Assembly (NCBI GenBank): GCA_028718575.1
Contig: JAQULN010000083.1
Span: 1-9,307, forward strand
DNA: 9,307 nucleotides
DNA from: Candidatus Krumholzibacteriia bacterium
GTDB taxonomy: Bacteria; Krumholzibacteriota; Krumholzibacteriia; LZORAL124-64-63
Reading direction: 5' to 3'
How positions within the stretch are numbered: position 1 is the first letter of the stretch; each line of letters begins with the position of its first letter. Both the position numbers and the translations under genes were made by a program. Under the pieces are notes generated by a model, which did no database searches, was not told the origin of the DNA, and saw nothing but the letters and a program-made list of their open reading frames with translations. Shown piece after piece: positions 1 to 6,924 of the stretch.

Positions 1-381
1 CGGGCGCGGCGGGTGAAACAACGGCACCACTTCGCCGATCGGCAGCGCGTAGTACCCCGCCAGCCACGCGGCCAGGCGCCAGCGGTCCGGCTGCAGGCGA
101 TAGGACTCCGGCAACACCGCGCTGAGATCGCGCAGCGGATAGCCGGCAACGGTCGTGGCGGTACCGGTGGGATCTTCGCGCACGTCGACGACCAGCCCGA
201 TCACCCCGCGGCGGCGCCCGAACGGCGCGCGCACCAAGTCGCCCACCGCCGGCGGCGCGGCCGATATGGCCGCGGTCCAGCGGTAGGTGAACGCGCCGGG
301 CAGCGGCACGGGCAGGGCCACGTCGACCAGCAGCGGCGCCCCGGGCGACAGCGATACCGGCCGCGCGGCGGGCGCCTTCAC
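1..381 (-). CDS. priA: Primosomal protein N' (PriA helicase), N-terminal 127 residues, cut by window edge
   Basis: PriA is the 3'-to-5' DNA helicase that recognises stalled forks and reloads the replisome. Only its N-terminal 3'-DNA-binding region is here; the helicase domains lie beyond base 1. Seen in the sequence: a first strand VALPVPLPGAFTYRW (residues 21-35), then VGDLVRAPFGRRRGVIGLVV (46-65), matching the family pattern of a V-x-V-P-F-G-x-R turn followed by a G-V/I-V strand, and a helix RLAAWLAGYYALPIGEVV (102-119), matching the family's W-I-A-x-Y-Y-x-x-P-L-G-E-V. The start chosen is GTG at 381; the frame stays open upstream, but the residues there are low-complexity Pro/Arg and lack family similarity, and no ATG, GTG or TTG codon lies in that frame up to about base 553. 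A GGGGCG about 7 bases upstream is a weak ribosome site. A small ORF upstream overlaps this start by GTGA. The gene follows a signalling operon but is probably independent of it, as a terminator lies between. Identification by family motifs is confident. Confidence 0.88.
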   Translation of the reverse strand, partial: MKAPAARPVSLSPGAPLLVDVALPVPLPGAFTYRWTAAISAAPPAVGDLVRAPFGRRRGVIGLVVDVREDPTGTATTVAGYPLRDLSAVLPESYRLQPDRWRLAAWLAGYYALPIGEVVPLFHPPRP

Positions 382-503
382 AGCAGCGCCCCGGCCGCGC
401 GCCGGACCGCCCCGACCGGTCGTCCGGTCCGGCGGGCTCGGTCGCAGGTCTGCAGGCGCAGGAATGGGAGGCAGCGGTCGCAGTCTTGCGGATTCTGGCG
501 CAT
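378..503 (-). CDS. Possible 41-aa small ORF overlapping the priA start (doubtful)
   Basis: An ATG at 503 opens 41 codons ending in a TGA at 380-378 that shares bases with the GTG start of priA (GTGA overlap), the arrangement typical of translational coupling. The N-terminal half has three cysteines in a C-x-x-C-x8-C pattern (residues 8, 11 and 20); the C-terminal half is rich in Arg, Gly and Ala. I recognise no family. Upstream of the ATG there is only a weak GAGTGG, and in DNA this rich in GC a 42-codon ORF can arise by chance. The support is the 4-base overlap and the Cys pattern only. Confidence 0.25.
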   Translation of the reverse strand: MRQNPQDCDRCLPFLRLQTCDRARRTGRPVGAVRRAAGALL

Positions 504-573
504 CGTGGCCACTCGGTGTCGTCGGGGATATCGCCCGTTGTTGCCCGAGTCTAACCAGAGACCGCGGCCGCTT
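382..573. other. Spacer upstream of priA, no convincing promoter
   Basis: Apart from the doubtful 41-codon ORF this stretch holds no gene I can support. If the terminator at 574-600 works, the promoter of priA must lie here. The best minus-strand candidate is TTAGAC near 556-551 followed after 16 bases by GATATC, which matches the sigma-70 consensus poorly. I do not call it. Confidence 0.3.
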
Positions 574-600
574 CAAAAGGATTTCGCGGCGAAGGCCGCG
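574..600 (-). terminator. Probable Rho-independent terminator after the signalling operon
   Basis: Read on the minus strand, a 6-bp stem CGCGGC / GCCGCG (600-595 and 590-585) encloses a CTTC loop and is followed by GAAATCCTTTTG, a short T-rich tail with TTTT at 578-575. It begins 5 bases after the stop codon of the last receiver gene (608-606). The stem is strong but the T run is short and interrupted, so termination could be partial. It would separate the signalling genes from priA. Confidence 0.5.
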
Positions 601-605
601 CGAGG

Positions 606-977
606 TCAGCGCTTGACGCCGAGAACGCCGTGGACCTTCTCGACCAGCTTGTGCGGACTGAACGGTTTGGTGATGTAATCGTCGGCACCGGCCGCGAGCC
701 CCGCTTCGCGATCGCCCTTGCCGGACTTCGCCGTGAGCAACAACACCGGGATGTGTCGGGTCGCCGAGCCGCGCTTGAGCTGTTGGCAGACGGTCAGTCC
801 GTCGCTGCCCGGCATCATCACGTCGAGGATCACCAGATCAGGGTGTTCGCTGGCGACCATTTGCAGCGCCTGTTGGCCGTCGGCGGCGGCCAGCACCAGA
901 AACCCCTCGGCCTCGAGGCTGAACTCCATGATGTTGCGGATGTTGGCATCGTCGTCGCAGACCAGGATCTTCCGCAC
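606..977 (-). CDS. Single-domain CheY-like response regulator (123 aa)
   Basis: A stand-alone receiver domain that takes phosphate from a histidine kinase and acts by protein-protein contact; no DNA-binding or enzyme domain follows. Seen: acidic pocket D8-D9-D10 after KILVC, phospho-acceptor D52 in LVILDVMMPG, switch T82 in VLLLTAK, and the invariant K104 in DYITKPF. The length is normal for a bare receiver. The start is GTG at 977, preceded by GGGAGG with a 6-base spacer; a longer reading from ATG at 1058 would add a 27-residue tail (MRLALKRSPP...) with no family match, so I reject it. It is the last gene of the signalling run, 91 bases after the 1013-aa kinase gene and just before a terminator. 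The likely partner is one of the two kinases upstream (inference). It could serve as a phosphate shuttle or sink, or bind a target elsewhere. Confidence 0.9.
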   Translation of the reverse strand: MRKILVCDDDANIRNIMEFSLEAEGFLVLAAADGQQALQMVASEHPDLVILDVMMPGSDGLTVCQQLKRGSATRHIPVLLLTAKSGKGDREAGLAAGADDYITKPFSPHKLVEKVHGVLGVKR

Positions 978-983
978 GGGCGG

Positions 984-989
984 CCTCCC
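984..989 (-). promoter_or_regulatory. Shine-Dalgarno GGGAGG fixing the GTG start at 977
   Basis: Minus-strand GGGAGG followed by the spacer CCGCCC and GTG. The 6-base spacing is near ideal and decides the shorter, 123-residue form of the receiver over the longer ATG form starting at 1058. Confidence 0.7.
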
Positions 990-1068
990 AAGCTGGGGGT
1001 TGGCGTTTCCGCTTCGTTGATCGGCCGCCGGCGGGGATCGCTTGAGCGCAAGTCGCAACCGTCCCCGC

Positions 1069-4000
1069 TCAGCTGCGAACCAGTTGCACCGGATGCAGCG
1101 GCGCCGGCCGCTTGAGGTCCTCGCCGTCGTCGGCCCGCTGCCGCAGTTCCTCGATCAAGGTGCGCCGCTTCTCGGCCTCGGACAGGAACACCGCCGCCAG
1201 GCGCGGGCAATAGCGGGTGCCGGCGAGCGCCTGGATCTCCGCCAGCGCGTCCGCCAGCGGCACCGCGGGCCGCCATGGCCTTCGCTGCAGCAGCGCGCGG
1301 AGGCTGTCGCTGAGGGCGACCAGACGCGAGCCGAGCGGAATCGCCTCGCCGGCCAGGCCCTTGGGATAACCCGAGCCGTCGTAGTTCTCGTGGTGGTGCA
1401 GGATAATCTGCCGCACCTTCGGCGGCGGCTGCAAGGGCGCCAGCGTCACGAGCCCCACCTTGACGTGCCGTTCGAGCAGGGCCCGTTCCGCATCGGTCAG
1501 CATCTCGGTCTTGTTCAGCAGGTGGGGCGGGACGCTGCCGAGGCCGACGTCGTAGTACTGCAACGCGAACGCGAGGTGGCGAAGGTCCGATTCCGGCAAG
1601 CCGAGCCGGCGCGCGGTGGCCAGGCAGATCTCCTGGCAGACGCTGGCGACATCGGCGTGCGGCAGCGTGCCGACGCGCGTCGTGACCCGCAACGCGGACT
1701 GGATCGCCGCGAAGTCCCGCACCATCTCGTCGTGTCCGTCGTAGCGCGCGAGCAAATGCACGAGCCGCGGCGACATCGCTTCCAGCAATATGCGGTCGTC
1801 ATCGGTGAGCGGGCGGCCGTCCAGACGGTCGCGCACCACGACCACGCCGCGAATGTCGTCCTCGCTGGCCAGCGGGACGCAGAGCACCGGCGAATCTCCC
1901 GTCAGCAGGACATCGCCCGGTTCGGGCTTCTCGAACCGCGTGCAGCCGTCGCGCCAGACCCGTCCGGCCAGACCCACGCCCGCGGCCAGGTGCAGATCCT
2001 GGAGCTGGCCGGCCGGCAGGCCAGTGGCGCCCAGCACGTTGAGGCAGCCGCCGGCGCGATTGACCGCCATCAGCACCGTCGTGTGCACGCCGAGGTTCTC
2101 GCCTATCCAGTGCACCACGCGTTGCAGGAACAGGCGCGGCTCGTGGAACACCGGATGAATCGGTGCCGGCGGTTCGGGCATCACGACATGCGGCCGCCGC
2201 GGCAACAGCACCGTCAGGCGAGTGCCGCCGTCGCGCACGTTCTCGGCCCAGATGCGGCCGTCGTGCCAGCTCACGATGTCCTGGCAGATCGCCAGGCCCA
2301 CTCCCTGGCCGCCCACCTCGCGCGTACTGGAACCGTCGACCTGGTAAAACTGCTCGAAGATGGTATGCAGCTTGTCCTCGGGAATGCCGATCCCGGAGTC
2401 TTCCACCTCGAGCCGCACGGCCGTTCCCTGTTCGCTCAGCCGCACGTGGATCCGGCCGGACTCAGGGGTGAACTTTAAGGCATTGTCCACCAGATGGCCG
2501 AGTAGTTGTTGGCAGAGCACCGGGTCGGCCTCGACGGGCACGTTGACGTTGCTCGTCTCGACGATCAGCTCCTGGCCGGCGGCGGCAGCCCGCTGGCGCC
2601 AATCCTCGCCGAGACGCCGCACCAGCGCCGCCAGGTCGCATTCGATGCGCTCGAGCTTCGCGTCGCCCTCCTCCATGCGGTCCAGGTCCAACAGGTCGTT
2701 GATGATCTCCTTGAACCGCAGACCCTGCTGGTGGATCACGTCCACGAACTCGCGGCGCATCTCGGTCGACATTTCCTCGCCGCGTTCGCGCAGCACCTCG
2801 GCATAGCCGATGATCGAGGTCAGCGGCGTGCGCAGCTCGTGGCTGACGTTGGCCACGAAGTTGTTGCGCAGGTCGCCCAGCGCCTGCAGACGCTCGGTGG
2901 CGAGCACGAGATCGGCGCGGCAGCCGGCCAAACGTTCTCTCACCTCAAGCACTTCGAGGATCGCGGCCACCTGGCGCGCGAGCAACTCGAGGTAGCGGAT
3001 CCGCAGCAGATCGGGGGCGTGGCCCGTTTCGGGCCGGCTCAGATCCAGGAAACCGTGGACCGTGCCGGCGGGATCGATCAACGGCACGATCAAGCGCTGT
3101 CCGTCAGGCCAGGCGGCCTCGTCGGCCGGCGCGTTGACGCCGCGCAAGAGCGAATGCGGCGGCACGAGGTAGCTGTCGGAAATCCGGAATCGCGGGTGGA
3201 CGAGTTGATCGTACTGGCTGCGGTCGAGGTGGACCGTCCCGCGGCGTCGCTCCTCGACGTTGTCGCCCGGGGCCGACGCCTGAGCCTCGAACGCATCCAG
3301 CGACGACGACCACTGGTAGAGCACCGCCGACTCGAAGCCGAAGAGAACCCGCACCAACTCGACAGTATACTCGTGCAGATCGCGCTGGCCCCGGCGCGCT
3401 TGCAGGTCGACAGCGCCCGCCAGCAAATGCTCGAGCAATCTGGCGCGCCGGCCGGCGTCGCGGGCCAACTCGATGCCCTGTGCTGACTTGGCGAGCGCCG
3501 CCTGGCGCTCGCTGACCGCCTCGGCGTGCTCGCTGCGCAAGACGTCGATCTCCGCGACGAGAACGCGGCCGCGCTCCTGCGCAACCTCGCGCTGGTTGCG
3601 CAGCGTGATCACGAACTCGCGCAGCATCACGCCGGCCAGCAAGCTGTAGAACAGCAGGTGGCAGGCCGCCGCCGGCAGATTGCGCGCGAGCAGCGGTTGC
3701 TCGAGGTCGCCGCCCAAGAGACCCAAAAAGACGCCGAGCATCAGAAGCAGTCCCAGACCGCGCTGTTCGTGGCGGCGCCCCGCCTGCTTGAGCAGCGCCG
3801 TGACCGCGCCGGCCGCCATCGCCAGCAACGCCAGGTCGAGCAGCGAGAACGCCGCCGCCAGGATCGCATGCGGTTCGATCAAGACGCCGCGGCCGAGCGC
3901 GCGGCCGATCAGAGCCGGCGCCAGCACAACGCCAACGAAGCGCAAACGGCGCCAGGCTTCCAGGCCGCTCTCGCGCCAGGCCAGATGCGCCAGGACGGCC

Positions 4001-4110
4001 ATCATCGCGCCGATGGCGCCGCCGAGCGCCAGGTAGACCGGGGCCGAGCGCGCGTCCAAGAGCGGCAGCACGGCGTCGGTCCACACTCGCAGGGTCAGCG
4101 GCAGTTCCAT
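1069..4110 (-). CDS. Membrane histidine kinase with GAF and degenerate HD-GYP domain (1013 aa)
   Basis: A sensor kinase with a c-di-GMP phosphodiesterase-type tail. Order: about five hydrophobic segments (roughly residues 23-45, 58-78, 82-107, 118-136, 144-168); a coiled coil (170-225); a GAF-like sensor (225-388); HisKA with H424 in NVSHELRTPL; HATPase with N543 in VDNALKFTP, DSGIGI (571-576) and GGQGVGLAI (600-608); a second GAF-like domain (655-790); and HD-GYP (800-985). In the HD-GYP domain HHHENYDGSGYP (905-916) and D935 are kept, but the HD pair reads YYDVGL (852-857): His is Tyr853 and the usual Lys is Leu857. Hydrolysis is thus doubtful and the tail may only bind nucleotide (inference). 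The ATG at 4110 sits 5 bases after the TAG of the receiver gene upstream; GAGG lies rather far away (4128-4125), so translation is probably coupled. The 799-aa protein upstream is a paralogue in its kinase-to-HD-GYP portion. Confidence 0.9.
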   Translation of the reverse strand: MELPLTLRVWTDAVLPLLDARSAPVYLALGGAIGAMMAVLAHLAWRESGLEAWRRLRFVGVVLAPALIGRALGRGVLIEPHAILAAAFSLLDLALLAMAAGAVTALLKQAGRRHEQRGLGLLLMLGVFLGLLGGDLEQPLLARNLPAAACHLLFYSLLAGVMLREFVITLRNQREVAQERGRVLVAEIDVLRSEHAEAVSERQAALAKSAQGIELARDAGRRARLLEHLLAGAVDLQARRGQRDLHEYTVELVRVLFGFESAVLYQWSSSLDAFEAQASAPGDNVEERRRGTVHLDRSQYDQLVHPRFRISDSYLVPPHSLLRGVNAPADEAAWPDGQRLIVPLIDPAGTVHGFLDLSRPETGHAPDLLRIRYLELLARQVAAILEVLEVRERLAGCRADLVLATERLQALGDLRNNFVANVSHELRTPLTSIIGYAEVLRERGEEMSTEMRREFVDVIHQQGLRFKEIINDLLDLDRMEEGDAKLERIECDLAALVRRLGEDWRQRAAAAGQELIVETSNVNVPVEADPVLCQQLLGHLVDNALKFTPESGRIHVRLSEQGTAVRLEVEDSGIGIPEDKLHTIFEQFYQVDGSSTREVGGQGVGLAICQDIVSWHDGRIWAENVRDGGTRLTVLLPRRPHVVMPEPPAPIHPVFHEPRLFLQRVVHWIGENLGVHTTVLMAVNRAGGCLNVLGATGLPAGQLQDLHLAAGVGLAGRVWRDGCTRFEKPEPGDVLLTGDSPVLCVPLASEDDIRGVVVVRDRLDGRPLTDDDRILLEAMSPRLVHLLARYDGHDEMVRDFAAIQSALRVTTRVGTLPHADVASVCQEICLATARRLGLPESDLRHLAFALQYYDVGLGSVPPHLLNKTEMLTDAERALLERHVKVGLVTLAPLQPPPKVRQIILHHHENYDGSGYPKGLAGEAIPLGSRLVALSDSLRALLQRRPWRPAVPLADALAEIQALAGTRYCPRLAAVFLSEAEKRRTLIEELRQRADDGEDLKRPAPLHPVQLVRS

Positions 4111-4115
4111 GGTCT

Positions 4116-4499
4116 CTAGCCGGTCCTCGCCCGGGCGTCCAGCAGTTCGCGCACGTAAGCGACCAGGCGCGCGATGGTGAATGGTTTGCGCATGTAGAGG
4201 TTGGCGCCCGCCTCGCGCATCGCCTCGCGGGCGACCTCGTCGGTGCGCGCCGATAGCGCGATGATCACCGTGTCGGCGTAGGTGCGGTTGCGCCGGATCA
4301 GGCGCGTGGTCTGCACGCCGTCCAGGCGCGGCATCATCACATCCATGATCACGACGTCGGGCTTGCAAGCGTGCAGGCGGTTCATCGCGTCCATGCCGTC
4401 TTCTGCACGGACCACGTCGTAGCCTTCCTGGCGCAAGGCGTGCTCGAGCAGCGTCGCCACCGGCGCATCATCATCGACGATCAGGATGCGCTCGTGCAC
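4116..4499 (-). CDS. Single-domain CheY-like response regulator (127 aa)
   Basis: A bare receiver domain between the two large kinase genes. Seen: acidic pocket D9-D10-D11 after RILIV, phospho-acceptor D53 in VVIMDVMMP, S83 at the switch position (ALSAR; Ser in place of the more common Thr, well tolerated in the family), and K105 in LYMRKPF. The start is GTG at 4499, set by a full GGAGGTGA ribosome site at 4511-4504. Readings that begin farther upstream run into the kinase gene and lose the family fit. The stop TAG (4118-4116) is 5 bases before the next gene's ATG, so these genes are very likely co-transcribed. Its position suggests it receives phosphate from H221 of the 799-aa protein, H424 of the 1013-aa protein, or both; that is inference. 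There is no output domain. Confidence 0.91.
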   Translation of the reverse strand: MHERILIVDDDAPVATLLEHALRQEGYDVVRAEDGMDAMNRLHACKPDVVIMDVMMPRLDGVQTTRLIRRNRTYADTVIIALSARTDEVAREAMREAGANLYMRKPFTIARLVAYVRELLDARARTG

Positions 4500-4503
4500 C
4501 GCT

Positions 4504-4511
4504 TCACCTCC
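4504..4511 (-). promoter_or_regulatory. Shine-Dalgarno GGAGGTGA containing the stop codon of the upstream kinase
   Basis: Minus-strand GGAGGTGA, complementary to the 16S rRNA 3' end over eight bases. GGAGG ends 7 bases before the GTG at 4499. Its last three bases, TGA (4506-4504), are the stop codon of the 799-aa kinase gene, so ribosomes finishing that gene stop on the ribosome site of the next. This favours coupled translation of kinase and receiver. Confidence 0.75.
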
Positions 4512-6903
4512 GCGTCCCGCTGCCGACCGTGCGTTCCCGGCCGGACGCCGACAACAAGCCCTCCTCCAGCAAGGTGCCGAGGAAACACGTGACCACGCGT
4601 TCGTCGAACTGGGTGCCGGCGTGCCGCTGCAGCTCAGCCACCGCCGCGGCCACCGGCAGACCCTCGCGCCACGGGCGCGAACGCACCATGGCGAAGAACG
4701 CGTCGACCACGGCGAGAATGCGCGCGCCCAGCGGGATCTCCTCGCCGGCGCGGCCTTCCGGGTAGCCGCGGCCGTCGAACCGCTCGTGATGGTGCCGGAT
4801 GATCGCCTGCAGGTCCGGCAGTTCCACCAGCGGTCCCAGCAGATCGATCCCGCGCTGCGGATGGGCATCGATGTGGTCGCGCTCGTCGAGATCCAGTTGT
4901 TCCGGCTTGAGTACGACGTCGGGGTCCAGCAGCACCATGCCGGCGTCGTGCAAGGCGCCGGCGTACTGCAGCAATCGGATCTCGAACGACGACTGGCCGA
5001 GCCGCCGGCCGGTGCGCGAGAGCATGCGCAGAGCCAGGGGATCAGCCGTCGGTACGCCGCTGCGCCGCAGCCCCGTCAACGCGGCCAGCGCCTCGGTCAC
5101 CATTTCCTGCTCGCGCCGGTCGTTGCCACCCTGCAGAGCCGCCATCCAGGCCTTGCTCAGGATTTCGGCCAGTACCCGCAACAGGACCAGGTCGTCGGTC
5201 CCGAATATGCCACCGCCGAGACGCCGCGCCGCCAGGATCACGCCGGATTCGACCTGGCTGCCCAGGCGCAGCGGCGCCACCATGGCCGCGCCGGCATGGT
5301 CGCCCACGCCGGCGAAGGCGGCCGGCAGCAGCGCTGTGCCGGCGACCAGCCTCGCTTCGCGGCGGCCGAGTTGGACCAGATCGCCGGCGGCGGGCATGAC
5401 ACTGCCGGCGGCGTTCGGACCGAGCCCCAATGCCGCCGTCACCAGGAGCGTCTCGGAGTCGGCGCCCGGCAAGATCACCGCCACCCCTCGCGCCGCGGCG
5501 AGTTCGGCCACCAACCGCAGCGTGTGCGCGGCCAGCCGTTGCGGCACCAGGGGATCGCCGCACCAGGTTGCCAGCGCCGAATCGGCCGCAGCGTGGTGCT
5601 GTTCTTTGGGCAGGTGGATGCCAAAGGTCGTGCCGCGCCCGCACCGGCTGTGCACGTCCAGATGTCCGCCATGCAGGCTGACGATCTCCTTGACGATGCT
5701 CAGGCCGAGTCCGACACCCTCGGTCTGGGACGCGGCCCGTGTGCGGTAGAAGCTCTGGAAGATCGCGCGCAGTTCCTGCGGCGCGATGCCGGGCCCGTTG
5801 TCGGCCACGGCCAGCCGCACGGTCGACGCGTCCTCGCGCACCGACACGGTAACACGGCCGCCCGACGGCGTGAACTTCAAGGCGTTGCCCAGCAGGTTCA
5901 AGACCACCTGGCGGATCAGATCGGCGTCGCCATCCAGCCGCGGCAGGTCGGCCGGCAGGTGCGCTTCGAGCGTCAGGTCCCGCGCCGCGGCCTGTGGCGC
6001 CATGATCCGCTTGGCCTCGGCCACGAGCGCGCCGGCCGAGACCGGTTGCGGGTTGACCAGCGCCGGGCCGCGCCCGCGGCGCGACGAATCGAGCAGACGG
6101 TCCACCAGGCGCAGCAAGCGATCCGCTTCGCCGCGGATCACGCGCAAGAACTCGCCCGCATGGGAGAATCCCGGTTCGCCGACCTGCTGCTCGAGGACCT
6201 CGGCGTAGGCGGTGATCGAGGTCAACGGCGTCTTCAGCTCGTGCGCGGTGACGGCGGCCAGGCGCGCGCGCAGTTCGCCGAGACGGGATAGCGCCTCGCA
6301 CTCGGAGCGCGTCGCGGTCGCGGCGGCGGCCAGATCGGCGAGGCGGCGGTGCATGCCCAGGACCGGCGCCAGGAACGAGCACGCGGACAACAACGGCGCC
6401 GCCAACGAGTCGCTCTCCGGCGGCGCGCCCAGGGCGCGGGACAGACCGAGCAGGATCGCCATGGCCGGACCCCGGCCGCCGGGCACACCGGCGGCGAGCC
6501 AGGGACCCGGCGCGAACGTGCCGTCCGGTGACAGGCAGCCGCTGCCCAGCGGCGGCAGGCCGACGCCCGCAAGCAGCCCGCCGGGCGTTGCTTCGAGATT
6601 GGTCCAGAAGGCCGGCTCGGCGTCGAGATCGCGCCAGCCGGTCCGATCGGAGGCTGCCGTCCAGGCGACGGCCGAGCCACACTGCTGATCGCCCGGCGGC
6701 GGCACCGGTCCGAGCCCGTTGCGCGCCAGCACCAACACCCAGGCAACACCGGGGTCGTCGCGCCAGGCGGCGGCGATCTCTTCGCAGAGCACGCGCCACG
6801 CTGCCGGGTCGTCCCAGCGGTTCTCCAGCCGGCTGCCCGCGCCGGCCAGCAGTTGTTGCAGGCTGAACGTCGCGGAGTGCGCGCTGCGGCGGCGGTCGTT
6901 CAT
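4504..6903 (-). CDS. Soluble histidine kinase fused to GAF and HD-GYP domains (799 aa)
   Basis: A probable cytoplasmic sensor kinase joined to a c-di-GMP phosphodiesterase-type domain; I see no membrane segment or signal peptide. Order: an N-terminal region of GAF-like character (about 35-190, no named motif); HisKA with H221 in TAHELKTPLTSI; HATPase with N340 in LLGNALKFTP, DNGPGI (368-373) and EGVGLGLSI (395-403); a GAF-like domain (about 445-595); and HD-GYP (about 600-785). The HD-GYP part has H652-D653 in ALHDAGM, H681 in DAHPQRG, HHHERFDGRGYP (704-715) and D734, so most metal ligands are present. The Lys of the usual HDIGK is Met656, which may lower activity. The start is ATG at 6903 with GGGAGG close upstream (3-base spacer). 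It follows the receiver-GGDEF gene by 21 bases. It is homologous to the 1013-aa protein from HisKA to the end. The likely role is to couple autophosphorylation with c-di-GMP breakdown or binding. Confidence 0.91.
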   Translation of the reverse strand: MNDRRRSAHSATFSLQQLLAGAGSRLENRWDDPAAWRVLCEEIAAAWRDDPGVAWVLVLARNGLGPVPPPGDQQCGSAVAWTAASDRTGWRDLDAEPAFWTNLEATPGGLLAGVGLPPLGSGCLSPDGTFAPGPWLAAGVPGGRGPAMAILLGLSRALGAPPESDSLAAPLLSACSFLAPVLGMHRRLADLAAAATATRSECEALSRLGELRARLAAVTAHELKTPLTSITAYAEVLEQQVGEPGFSHAGEFLRVIRGEADRLLRLVDRLLDSSRRGRGPALVNPQPVSAGALVAEAKRIMAPQAAARDLTLEAHLPADLPRLDGDADLIRQVVLNLLGNALKFTPSGGRVTVSVREDASTVRLAVADNGPGIAPQELRAIFQSFYRTRAASQTEGVGLGLSIVKEIVSLHGGHLDVHSRCGRGTTFGIHLPKEQHHAAADSALATWCGDPLVPQRLAAHTLRLVAELAAARGVAVILPGADSETLLVTAALGLGPNAAGSVMPAAGDLVQLGRREARLVAGTALLPAAFAGVGDHAGAAMVAPLRLGSQVESGVILAARRLGGGIFGTDDLVLLRVLAEILSKAWMAALQGGNDRREQEMVTEALAALTGLRRSGVPTADPLALRMLSRTGRRLGQSSFEIRLLQYAGALHDAGMVLLDPDVVLKPEQLDLDERDHIDAHPQRGIDLLGPLVELPDLQAIIRHHHERFDGRGYPEGRAGEEIPLGARILAVVDAFFAMVRSRPWREGLPVAAAVAELQRHAGTQFDERVVTCFLGTLLEEGLLSASGRERTVGSGTRR

Positions 6904-6924
6904 GGTCCTCCCGGACGCGAAATC

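Noticed and set aside
1022..1035. GC palindrome CCGCCGGCGG in the 91-base spacer as a terminator
   Set aside because: No T run follows on the minus strand and the arms are too short without a loop; I treat it as chance in GC-rich DNA.
606..1058. Longer form of the last receiver beginning at ATG 1058
   Set aside because: The added 27 residues have no family similarity, and a strong Shine-Dalgarno sequence sits immediately before the GTG at 977.
1042..2478. Long plus-strand open frame (478 codons) opposite the 1013-aa kinase gene
   Set aside because: It is antisense to a gene with complete kinase motifs; its product is rich in Arg, Gln, His and Ala, with no family motif, as expected for shadow frames in GC-rich DNA.
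4486..6291. Plus-strand open frame of 601 codons opposite the 799-aa kinase gene
   Set aside because: Same reason: low-complexity Arg/Gln/Ala composition, no motif, fully covered by a well-supported gene on the other strand.
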